Program-made: the position numbers and the translations under genes | In this document: positions 1-6,991 of the stretch, piece after piece | Layout of the letters: the number at the start of each line of letters is the position of its first letter | Numbering within the stretch: the first letter of the stretch is position 1 | The notes under the pieces: generated by a model | The model's database searches: none | What the model was told of the DNA's origin: nothing | The model's input: the letters and a program-made list of their open reading frames with translations, nothing else | Source: an uncultured Clostridium sp. | GTDB taxonomy: Bacteria; Bacillota; Clostridia; Lachnospirales; Lachnospiraceae | Direction: 5' to 3' | Length of the DNA stretch: 12,591 nt | NCBI GenBank assembly: GCA_958349075.1 | Contig: CATWBR010000083.1 | Coordinates: 1-12,591 of the forward strand

Positions 1-18
1 ACATATAGTCCGTCAAGA

Positions 19-37
19 TATACAATATTTTCATAAT
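19..37 (+). promoter_or_regulatory. possible -10 region for the plus-strand operon (weak)
   Basis: The first 63 bases hold an AT-rich stretch with two -10-like hexamers, TACAAT at 21-26 and CATAAT at 32-37, each five of six to the sigma-A consensus. No convincing -35 is visible: for the first it would fall before the window starts, and for the second the spaced hexamer is a poor match. The strong ribosome binding site AAAGGAGGG at 51-59 belongs to the amidohydrolase gene. Whether transcription starts here or comes from an upstream gene cannot be decided. Confidence 0.2.
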
Positions 38-63
38 TCAGCACCTTCGGAAAGGAGGGACTT

Positions 64-1251
64 ATGGATATCCTGAATCTGGCTTCAAAAGCAGAAAATT
101 ATATCATCGGACAGCGCCGGTATTTCCACCGTTTTCCCGAACCGGCCTGGGAAGAGGTTAAGACAACACTGGCAATTGAAAAACAATTGAAAGAGATTGG
201 TCTGGAACCGATCCGGTTTGACGATATCTCGGGCGTTTATGCCTATATTCACGGCAAAAAGGCCGGGAAAAACGCTAAAACTATCCTGCTCCGTGCAGAT
301 ATAGACGGCGTTTCCGTGCAGGAGAAGACCGGTCTTGATTTCGCAAGCGAGAACACCGGTATGATGCACGCCTGCGGACGTGACTGCCACATAGCAATGC
401 TGCTCGGAGCCGCAAAGCTCTTAAAGGGACTTGAGGATTCCCTGGAAGGCCATGTAAAGCTCTTTTTTCAGGCCGCCGAGGAGAGTGCCCGCGCCTCCCA
501 GGAATATATCAGGCGCGGGTTCCTGCAGGACGTGGATGCAATTTGTGCCGCCCATGTATACGGCGGACTGGAAGCTCCATTTATCGATATCGCCCCGGGG
601 TATAGAATGGCCAGTGCCGACAAGTTTGATATCGAGGTAATGGGCCTCGCCGCGCACGGGAGCCTCCCTCATACCGGAAGGGACGCCATTGTTGCCGCAG
701 CGGCAATTATAAACAGCCTTCAGACCTGTGTCTCCAGGGACAACGATCCCCTTAACCCCCTCGTCATCAATATAGGCACCATCCACGGGGGGACACAGCG
801 CAATATCATTGCCGGTAAGGTAAAAATGGAAGGCACGGTCCGGATGCATTCCGCCGAAAAAAGGAAGCAGCTTGAGAAAACACTAAAAAAAATAGTAACG
901 GACACTGCGAAGGCTCTGGGCTGCGAGGCCAAACTTTCTTATCAGTACATGCTGCCCCCTCTGTATAATTCTCCCGAACTGAGCCTCATTGCGGATAAGG
1001 CGCTTAATAAACTTTTTGGCGGCGATATCAGAAAAGACGTGTCTCCGATGATGGCCAGCGAGGATTTTGCCTGTCTGACGGAACACATCCCGGGCCTTTA
1101 TATCAATATAGGATGCGCCAATAAACGGCTGGGATACACGGAAAATAACTACAGCAGCCATTTTATGGTGGATGAAAGTATTCTTAAGAACGGAACCGCA
1201 CTCTGCACACAGATCGCGGTGGATTACCTGGTTGGTGGGTTACCTGAGTGA
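64..1251 (+). CDS. M20D-family amidohydrolase (N-acyl amino acid / aminobenzoyl-glutamate hydrolase type) with an altered metal site
   Basis: A cytoplasmic 395-residue protein of the M20 subfamily D (IAA-amino-acid hydrolase, hippuricase, AbgA-like), about the usual length. The ATG at 64 follows AAAGGAGGG at a good distance. Visible family landmarks are the MHACG motif (C104), the glutamate pair E139-E140, H164 after AICAA, the dimerisation-domain AHGS-LPH stretch (198-203) and SEDF (332-335). Family members hydrolyse amide bonds of N-acyl amino acids with a binuclear metal centre. Two positions differ from the usual ligands: the His of CGHD is R106 (codon CGT, 379-381), and the C-terminal His of the HxPxF motif is Y363 (codon TAC, 1150-1152), with a His three residues later at 366. 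The frame is intact, so this is not obvious decay. It is first of three genes, 31 bases before the DUF3604 gene. The family is certain; activity and substrate are unknown. Confidence 0.93.
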   Translation: MDILNLASKAENYIIGQRRYFHRFPEPAWEEVKTTLAIEKQLKEIGLEPIRFDDISGVYAYIHGKKAGKNAKTILLRADIDGVSVQEKTGLDFASENTGMMHACGRDCHIAMLLGAAKLLKGLEDSLEGHVKLFFQAAEESARASQEYIRRGFLQDVDAICAAHVYGGLEAPFIDIAPGYRMASADKFDIEVMGLAAHGSLPHTGRDAIVAAAAIINSLQTCVSRDNDPLNPLVINIGTIHGGTQRNIIAGKVKMEGTVRMHSAEKRKQLEKTLKKIVTDTAKALGCEAKLSYQYMLPPLYNSPELSLIADKALNKLFGGDIRKDVSPMMASEDFACLTEHIPGLYINIGCANKRLGYTENNYSSHFMVDESILKNGTALCTQIAVDYLVGGLPE

Positions 1252-1269
1252 ATGACTGACGGAAACTAC

Positions 1270-1276
1270 AAGGAGG
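1270..1276 (+). promoter_or_regulatory. ribosome binding site fixing the start of the DUF3604 gene
   Basis: AAGGAGG lies six bases before the ATG at 1283. It favours this start over the in-frame ATGs at codons 14 and 18, which lack such a site. Confidence 0.8.
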
Positions 1277-1282
1277 AAAAAG

Positions 1283-3331
1283 ATGGCCAGAAGACTGAAG
1301 TATTTTAATGAAGTTCAGATTATGAGAAATAACATGGAACAGGTGAAGGAAAATAACGGAACCGTCCGGGTGGAACCGGAGAAAATCACCGTTGGCGGAA
1401 GTGGAACTTTTACCGTAACCTATACAGTGGGGGATGAACCGGTTTATATCGGCGGTGTGCTGCGCTTTACCATTCCGTTCGGCTTTACAAAGCCCCAGAT
1501 TGCCATGCCCATCTATCCGGGCTACACTACGGCCGCCGTATCTCGGAAAAATGCGTCGGTTAAAACCTTTATTGTGGAAAATGACTGGTGGAAAAGGGGA
1601 CCCGACCGTTCCAAGGCGGAAAATGTCTCCGAACATGTCGGCTCCCATGTCTGGGTCAGGGTGCTGGGCCATGCGCTTACCAAAGGAGATCAGGTGATTC
1701 TCACCTATGGCGATACTTCCTACTCCCCTCAGGCCTCTTCCCAGTACTGCCGCACCACCGGGCCGGTCCAGTTTGATGTGGCGACCGACCAGAGAGGAAC
1801 ACTGGAAGCTCCCTACAGCGGCTATTACCTGACTTCGGATCCTCCCACCGTAATGGTCTACCCCGAAGCTGCTTCCTTTTTTGAGGTCTACATACCATCC
1901 GACCTGCTGGCTGGGACAGAGGCCGAGTGCACCATCACAGCTATTGATTCTTACCACAACCTGGCCGAGCAACACACCGGGGAGCTGAGGTGCCATCTTG
2001 AGGGCACGGTTATTTATGAAGGAGAATTTGGGCCGGATGACTGCGGCATTAAAAAGATAAAATTCACTCCGTGCAGGGAGGGTACCCTGCGGGTATATGC
2101 GGAAAACCAGGACGGGAAACTGTCCGGAGAGAGTAATCCAGGCATCTGCTCTGCACAATCAGGAGACTGTCGGGTAAACAGGCTGTCGGGTGGTCCGGAA
2201 AACGGACCGGCAGCCGGACGGACGAGTGTACAGACAGACAGGCCGCTCCGTCATTTCTGGGGGGACATGCACGGCCACACCGGTATCCAGTGGGGCCGCG
2301 GAAGCGGCCGCTCCTACTATGAGTATGCCAGGGAAGCTGCTGCCGTTGATTTCTGCGCACTAACCGACCCGGATTCCGGCAGATACACCAATAACAACAA
2401 AACCGCCCATCTGTCACTAAGCTGTTACATGACGGACGCACAGTGGAAAGAGATTCAGGATATTAATAAGTCTTTTTATGAGGCAGATCGTTTTGTCCCG
2501 ATTTTGGGATATGAGTATCATAACGATGCTCCTAACCCGGAATACGGAGGCGACCGCAATGTCTACTATGAGTCATATGACGAGCCAATCCGCCGTTGTG
2601 TCGATGAGGGGAGCTACTGCCCGGAAGAGCTCTGGGCACAGCTTAAGAGCCAGAATGTAAGAGCAATCACGATTCCTCATCACACCGCCAAGAAGGTGAT
2701 GCTGGGAAGTTTTGAAATCCATGATGAGGAGATCCAGCGACTGGTGGAAATCTATTCCTGCTGGGGAAACTCGGAAGGGGAGGGCTGTGAGCGGCCGATT
2801 ATCGGAGGTTCTGTCTATGAAAACCATTCCGTCCAGTATGCCCTTAACAAGGGCTACCGCCTCGGCTTTGTGACCGGCAGCGATACGCATGCGGGTAATC
2901 CCGGCTATTCCCACTGGGTATTTTCATCCGAACTGATGAGCTACAGGGGAGGCCTGACCTGTATCATGGCGGACCGTCTCGACCGGCACAGCCTGTTTGA
3001 TGCACTGTGGAACCGGAGAGTCTACGCTACAACAGGCGAGCGCATAATTCTTGATTTTACGGTAAACGGAGCCATGATGGGTCAGGAAATCTGCCTGTCG
3101 GAAAATCCTGTCCGAAATCTGTGCGTCCGGGTAACTGGAACCGCCGACATCGAATCCGTTGAGATTATTTCAATGGGACATACCGTTTACAGAAAGGAAG
3201 GGAGCGGAAGAGAAATCGAATTTAGCTGGCAGGATGGGAACCTGCCTGAGGCCGGATGGCTTTACTATTACGTTCGAGTATACCAGAAGGACAAGGCCAT
3301 TGCCTGGTCAAGTCCAATCTGGGTAAGTTGA
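1283..3331 (+). CDS. DUF3604 / PHP-like metal-dependent hydrolase-fold protein with N-terminal beta-sandwich region
   Basis: A 682-residue protein that I assign to the DUF3604 family, related to the PHP phosphoesterase fold. Residues about 25-290 look like beta-rich Ig-like segments; about 290-325 is a polar Gly/Pro-rich linker; 326 to about 590 is the PHP-like domain; the tail is again beta-rich. No signal peptide or membrane segment is visible. Metal-site motifs are H330-G-H332, P-H466-H467 and S-D534-T-H536, with the acidic stretch EIYSCWGNSEGE near 490. Two usual His positions differ: the expected TDH is TDPD (P363), and the GGHRNV-type motif is GGDRNV (D424). The gene lies 31 bases after the amidohydrolase and 15 before nhaC, so it is surely co-transcribed. 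The reaction is not known for the family; a phosphoester or other hydrolytic step on the compound moved by the NhaC protein is a guess. Family call good, function unknown. Confidence 0.88.
   Translation: MARRLKYFNEVQIMRNNMEQVKENNGTVRVEPEKITVGGSGTFTVTYTVGDEPVYIGGVLRFTIPFGFTKPQIAMPIYPGYTTAAVSRKNASVKTFIVENDWWKRGPDRSKAENVSEHVGSHVWVRVLGHALTKGDQVILTYGDTSYSPQASSQYCRTTGPVQFDVATDQRGTLEAPYSGYYLTSDPPTVMVYPEAASFFEVYIPSDLLAGTEAECTITAIDSYHNLAEQHTGELRCHLEGTVIYEGEFGPDDCGIKKIKFTPCREGTLRVYAENQDGKLSGESNPGICSAQSGDCRVNRLSGGPENGPAAGRTSVQTDRPLRHFWGDMHGHTGIQWGRGSGRSYYEYAREAAAVDFCALTDPDSGRYTNNNKTAHLSLSCYMTDAQWKEIQDINKSFYEADRFVPILGYEYHNDAPNPEYGGDRNVYYESYDEPIRRCVDEGSYCPEELWAQLKSQNVRAITIPHHTAKKVMLGSFEIHDEEIQRLVEIYSCWGNSEGEGCERPIIGGSVYENHSVQYALNKGYRLGFVTGSDTHAGNPGYSHWVFSSELMSYRGGLTCIMADRLDRHSLFDALWNRRVYATTGERIILDFTVNGAMMGQEICLSENPVRNLCVRVTGTADIESVEIISMGHTVYRKEGSGREIEFSWQDGNLPEAGWLYYYVRVYQKDKAIAWSSPIWVS
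2192..2208 (+). repeat. small hairpin inside the interdomain linker coding region
   Basis: GGTCCG (2192-2197) and CGGACC (2203-2208) form a perfect six-base stem around a GAAAA loop. It falls in the codons for the Gly/Pro-rich linker between the beta-sandwich region and the PHP-like domain. It may be incidental. Confidence 0.3.
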
Positions 3332-3346
3332 TAAGGGGGAAATACA

Positions 3347-4783
3347 ATGGAAAGTGAGAAAAAGGAAAGAACAAGTCAGAAAGAAGTACGAAAAGAGTTA
3401 CCTGCGTCCAGGTCGTTAATCATCTTATTAGTGTCCCTGGCAATCCTGTTGTACTGTGTTGCTATCCTTAAGGCAAATCCCGGCGTCAGCCTGATTCTTT
3501 CGGCGCTGTCGGCCGTCTATCTGGGCATGGCCTTCGGCTGTCCCTGGAAACAGTTTGAAAATGACATCGGAGACACGTTTAAAACCATGTTCATGGGAAT
3601 GCTGATCATGATGTTCGTGGGCATTCTCATCGGTTCCTGGATGATCTCCGGCACCGTTCCGCTGATGATGTATTACGGCCTCAAGCTGCTGCCGGCTCCC
3701 ATCTTTCTGGTCGCCAGTTGTCTTCTCTGCTGCCTGATGTCACTGATGACCGGAACCTCCTGGGGTACCATGGGAACGGTCGGCGTGGCGCTGATCGGTG
3801 TGGCCGAGGGCCTCGGAATCCCGGTGGCCTATGCGGCCGGCTCCATCGTGGTGGGCGCCATCTTCGGCGACAAGCTCTCCCCACTTTCGGACACAACGAT
3901 TATGGCTCCCTATGTCTCGGGGGTAGACATTATCGACCATATAAAATCCATGCTCTATACGACCATCCCCTGCCTGGTTATCTCCCTGCTCCTCTATGCG
4001 GTGCTGGGAATGAAGTTCCAGGGCGGTCACATTGACAGTGAGGCTTATACTCAGATTTTAGCAACACTACAGGGTACTTTTACCTTAAATCCAATCCTTT
4101 TGCTTCCTCCTGTCGTCGTGTTAGTCCTCATCTTCCTGAGAAAACCGACGATTCCCGTCTTCGGAATCGGAATTCTCCTTGCGGCGATACTTGCCGTCAC
4201 CGTACAGGGGAAGGGAATCAAAGAGGTGCTTACCGCGCTCACAAGCGGACTCGGTATGTCAACCGGAGTTGCCCTGGTGGACTCGATGATTAACCGCGGC
4301 GGCCTCCTGAGCATGATGCCGTCGGTGGCCCTGATTATCGGAGCGGCAGTGTTCAGCTCCGCCCTGAAGGCCGCCAATGTGTTCCAGATGTTCCTCGACG
4401 CCATCCAGAAATACGCTACCGGACGCAAGTCACTGCTGGGCTTCAGCTACCTCCTTCACCTGATCCTGGCATCCTTCACTGGCGTATACCTGGTAACCTT
4501 CTCAATCGTCGGACCGATACTGGGGCCGATGTTTGATAAATACGACCTGCACAGAAAGAACCTCTCCCGAATGCTTGAAGACACCGGAACCGCATTTTCC
4601 CCGATCGTGCCGTGGAGCAATATCTCCATCTTCATACTGGGCACACTGGGCGTCAGCTCCTTCCAATACGTTTTATATGCGCCGATTACCTATCTGGGGA
4701 TTGTATTTGCAGCAATATACATATTTACAGGGTTCGGGATATTCAACAGTAAGGGGGAGATGCTGATTAAGGAGAAAAAATGA
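3347..4783 (+). CDS. nhaC: NhaC-family Na+-coupled antiporter
   Basis: A 478-residue polytopic inner-membrane protein with a charged cytoplasmic N-terminus (1-20) and about 11-12 hydrophobic segments starting at residue 22. The NhaC signatures are clear: GTSWGTMGT (136-144), FGDKLSPLSDTT (173-184), and a second-half TGTAFSPIVPW motif near the C-terminus. The family contains Na+/H+ antiporters and also Na+-coupled organic-anion exchangers such as malate/lactate antiporter MleN, so the name does not fix the substrate. It is last in the operon, starting 15 bases after the DUF3604 stop behind AAGGGGGA. Sitting behind two hydrolase-type genes, it more likely moves the substrate or product of that pathway than serves pH homeostasis (inference). 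The palindrome at 4887-4940 lies about 100 bases downstream. Confidence 0.94.
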   Translation: MESEKKERTSQKEVRKELPASRSLIILLVSLAILLYCVAILKANPGVSLILSALSAVYLGMAFGCPWKQFENDIGDTFKTMFMGMLIMMFVGILIGSWMISGTVPLMMYYGLKLLPAPIFLVASCLLCCLMSLMTGTSWGTMGTVGVALIGVAEGLGIPVAYAAGSIVVGAIFGDKLSPLSDTTIMAPYVSGVDIIDHIKSMLYTTIPCLVISLLLYAVLGMKFQGGHIDSEAYTQILATLQGTFTLNPILLLPPVVVLVLIFLRKPTIPVFGIGILLAAILAVTVQGKGIKEVLTALTSGLGMSTGVALVDSMINRGGLLSMMPSVALIIGAAVFSSALKAANVFQMFLDAIQKYATGRKSLLGFSYLLHLILASFTGVYLVTFSIVGPILGPMFDKYDLHRKNLSRMLEDTGTAFSPIVPWSNISIFILGTLGVSSFQYVLYAPITYLGIVFAAIYIFTGFGIFNSKGEMLIKEKK

Positions 4784-4886
4784 CAGCCCGTATGGGGCAT
4801 CATGATTGGCAACGCAGAGAACTTGTCTGAAGAATACGGTATCTGCATGTTTGATTTTTGCGTCCGGACTTCGCGGGGACTTTCCC

Positions 4887-4940
4887 AAACCAATGATAAG
4901 AAGCTCAGCCGGCGACGGCTGAGCGTCTTATCCTTGGTTT
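4887..4940. terminator. long near-perfect palindrome between convergent operons (putative bidirectional terminator or extragenic palindrome)
   Basis: Arms 4887-4911 and 4916-4940 pair over 25 positions with only two mismatches and enclose GCGA (4912-4915), a GNRA-type tetraloop. The inner core CTCAGCCG/CGGCTGAG is perfect. Imperfect pairing extends outward, with GGAC at 4877-4880 matching GTCC at 4952-4955 and A/T-rich, bulged DNA between. It sits 103 bases after the nhaC stop and 18 bases after the ridA stop, where a shared terminator is expected. Neither strand has a clean T-run directly after the stem, so a classical intrinsic terminator is not certain. A dispersed repeat of the REP/MITE type is the alternative. 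Confidence 0.65.
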
Positions 4941-4958
4941 GCAGGAAAAAAGTCCATA

Positions 4959-5336
4959 TTACAGTTCTGCGACACACTCCACCTCTACCAGCCCTCCAAG
5001 AGGCAGCTTTGCCACCTGGACACAGGAACGAGCCGGGAAGTCCCCTCCAAAATAGGACTCATAAATCTTGTTAACCACTGTAAAGTCGTTCATATCGGTT
5101 AAGAATATTGTGGTTTTAACGATTTTCTTATAATCAGTTCCTGCCTCATAAAGAATCGCTCCCAGATTCTTCATGGAGCAGTGGGCCTGAGCCTCAACTC
5201 CGTCTGCAAGGCCGCCCGCCGTTACATCGATTCCCAGCTGCCCTGAAATATAGACCATGCCGTTTGATTTAACCGCCTGTACATATGGTCCTACTGCCTT
5301 CGGCGCTTTATCCGTAAATACAATCTCCCTGGCCAT
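4959..5336 (-). CDS. ridA: RidA family reactive enamine/imine deaminase
   Basis: A 125-residue cytoplasmic protein of the RidA/YjgF/Rid family at the normal length, probably a trimer. It carries the signature PARSCVQVAKLPLGGLVEVE with the substrate-carboxylate arginine R103, C105 and E118, plus GPY (Y18) near the N-terminus; these match the active-site set of E. coli RidA (R105, C107, E120). RidA hydrolyses 2-aminoacrylate and related enamines/imines to 2-keto acids and ammonia. It is the last gene of the ygeX operon. Its ATG directly abuts the upstream stop (TAAATG), with a GAGGT site inside the end of the deacylase gene, so translation is likely coupled. The context is apt: 2,3-diaminopropionate ammonia-lyase in the same operon produces 2-aminoacrylate. 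One deviation is V19 where GPYSQ is usual. Confidence 0.94.
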   Translation of the reverse strand: MAREIVFTDKAPKAVGPYVQAVKSNGMVYISGQLGIDVTAGGLADGVEAQAHCSMKNLGAILYEAGTDYKKIVKTTIFLTDMNDFTVVNKIYESYFGGDFPARSCVQVAKLPLGGLVEVECVAEL

Positions 5337-6956
5337 TTATCTGATTACCTCTTTTCCTTTTTTTCTGAGTACCACGCCGTTTCTTCTTCCGGTATGTTTT
5401 CCCTTTTCAACAGCCAGCTCACCGCCGACAATAACATATTCGATTCCCTCCGGGTACTGTACCGGATCGACGAAGGTTCCCTTGTCGATGACCGTCTCCG
5501 GATTAAAGATACAAAGGTCGGCCTGATACCCTTCCTTCACCTCTCCCCTGCCCGTCATGTTAAAGGTCGTGGCTGGTTTTTTGGTCATCTTATAAACAGC
5601 TTCCTCCAGTGTCAGGGCCTTTTCTTCCCTGACGTATTTTCCGAGGATTCTCGGAAATGCGCCGTATACGCGCGGATGCGGCTTGCCGCCCAACAGGCCG
5701 TCGGTACATGCGTTCATCTCGGGACGTTTCATAATACGGATTACGTGTTCTTCAGTTCCGTAGAAATCCACCATGCCCACGGCATTTTCCTCTTCATAGA
5801 GGAGGTCGAATGTCGCATCATAAGGGTCTTTCCCCCTCAGGTTTCCGAGTTCGACCAGATTCAGGCCGATGGCGTCTTTATTCTTATCCGTCTTTACGCT
5901 GGTAACAAATATCTGATCCAGGCCTGCGAATTCCACAAAGTTATCCCAGCCCGGGATGCCGTGCTCAATATCATAAACCATCTTTTTTCTCAGCTCCGGA
6001 TCGGCCAGCCGCTCCAGCACTTTGTCAGTTCCGCCGTCATGCACCCATGGCGGAAGAATCACGCCCAGCATCGTGCTGCCTGCCACATACGGATACTGAT
6101 CGAAGGATACGCGGATTCCCTCTTTTTTAGCATCTTCCAGAAGCTCAATCACCTTGTCTACCTTATCCCAGTTCTTCTTTCCGCAAACCTTAAAATGTGA
6201 ATAGTGGATTTTTACGCCGGACTCACGGCCGATTTTTATAACCTCTTCCATCGAGTCGAGGATTGTGTCCGCCTCACTTCTCTGATGAATGACGAAAAGT
6301 CCGTCATACTCTGCAACCACCTTGCACATCTCAATAATTTCCTTTGATTCGGAATAAGCACACGGCATGTAAATGAGTCCCGTGGAAAGTCCTACGGCCC
6401 CGGCTTCCATCTCACGCCTGGTGATGGCGCACATTTTTTCAAGCTCCTCATCGTTTGGAAGACGGTTTTCAAGGCCCATGGCCTCCATCCTGATATTGCC
6501 GTGAGGCACGAGATAGCATTCATTGAGGCCCGGTTTCACCGCGTCGATCATTTTCAGATAATTTTCGGTTGTCTCATAGTTCCAGTCAATCTGGTCGCTG
6601 TCGCCGTCCAGACCGGCCAGGTTCTTTCTCCAGGGGCTTATGTATTCCTTGGGCAGCGGCGCCATTGAAATCCCGTCCTGCCCCAGGATCTCCGTTGTAA
6701 TGCCCTGCATTACCTTGGGAGCAACCTCTGGCTCTACCAGAACCCGGAGATCGCTGTGGCTGTGAGTATCGATAAAACCTGGAGCCACAACAAGGCCCTC
6801 CGCGTCAATCACCTGCGCCCCCTCCGCGTCGGCTGATGCCGCATCGATTGTCTGTGCTATTTTTTCAATTATTCCGTCATTTAGTAAAACGTCTGCTTTA
6901 TATCCCGGTTTTCCGCTTCCGTCTGCGATAAAACCGTTCCTAATCAGTTTTTTCAC
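5337..6956 (-). CDS. N-acyl-D-amino-acid deacylase-like amidohydrolase
   Basis: An amidohydrolase-superfamily enzyme of the D-aminoacylase group, 539 residues from the GTG chosen here (a GTG three codons earlier, at 6965, is also open but overlaps the ribosome binding site). Motifs in order: the beta-sandwich start KKLIRNG, GFIDTHSHSD with H65 and H67, GQDGISMAP (91-99), GLSTGLIYMP (189-198), VIHQRSE with H224, HYSHFKV with H251/H254, FDQYPY (285-290), CTDG with D419, and HPRVYGAFPRILG (427-439). D-aminoacylases remove the acyl group from N-acyl-D-amino acids. The family's usual metal-ligand Cys in GNCG is D94 here, so the metal site or substrate may differ. It lies between the NCS1 permease (35 bases upstream) and ridA (abutting). 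In this operon it may cleave an N-acyl, N-formyl or N-carbamoyl intermediate of ring breakdown (inference). Confidence 0.9.
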   Translation of the reverse strand: MKKLIRNGFIADGSGKPGYKADVLLNDGIIEKIAQTIDAASADAEGAQVIDAEGLVVAPGFIDTHSHSDLRVLVEPEVAPKVMQGITTEILGQDGISMAPLPKEYISPWRKNLAGLDGDSDQIDWNYETTENYLKMIDAVKPGLNECYLVPHGNIRMEAMGLENRLPNDEELEKMCAITRREMEAGAVGLSTGLIYMPCAYSESKEIIEMCKVVAEYDGLFVIHQRSEADTILDSMEEVIKIGRESGVKIHYSHFKVCGKKNWDKVDKVIELLEDAKKEGIRVSFDQYPYVAGSTMLGVILPPWVHDGGTDKVLERLADPELRKKMVYDIEHGIPGWDNFVEFAGLDQIFVTSVKTDKNKDAIGLNLVELGNLRGKDPYDATFDLLYEEENAVGMVDFYGTEEHVIRIMKRPEMNACTDGLLGGKPHPRVYGAFPRILGKYVREEKALTLEEAVYKMTKKPATTFNMTGRGEVKEGYQADLCIFNPETVIDKGTFVDPVQYPEGIEYVIVGGELAVEKGKHTGRRNGVVLRKKGKEVIR

Positions 6957-6960
6957 TGTT

Positions 6961-6969
6961 ATCACCTCT
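6961..6969 (-). promoter_or_regulatory. ribosome binding site selecting the GTG start of the deacylase-like gene
   Basis: Read on the minus strand, AGAGGTGAT precedes the GTG at 6956 with about six bases between its AGGTG core and the start. The other in-frame GTG (6965) lies inside this site, so the downstream GTG is preferred. Confidence 0.7.
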
Positions 6970-6991
6970 GTTTTTCCATGGTTTACATTAT

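Noticed and set aside
1184..2158. Long open frame on the minus strand (324 codons) opposite the amidohydrolase end and the DUF3604 gene
   Set aside because: It lies wholly antisense to well-supported genes, has no recognisable domain and no good ribosome binding site; it reflects codon bias of the real genes.
4784..4800. GCCC/GGGC hairpin right after nhaC as terminator
   Set aside because: The stem is only four bases with no T-run; the palindrome downstream is a far better candidate.
4802..5074. Possible small gene in the gap between the two operons
   Set aside because: Its reading frame runs through the palindrome and antisense through ridA. The similar peptides read from the two strands there are explained by the inverted repeat itself.
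5394..6200. Plus-strand open frame of 268 codons
   Set aside because: It is antisense to the deacylase-like gene, whose motifs are continuous; the product resembles no family.
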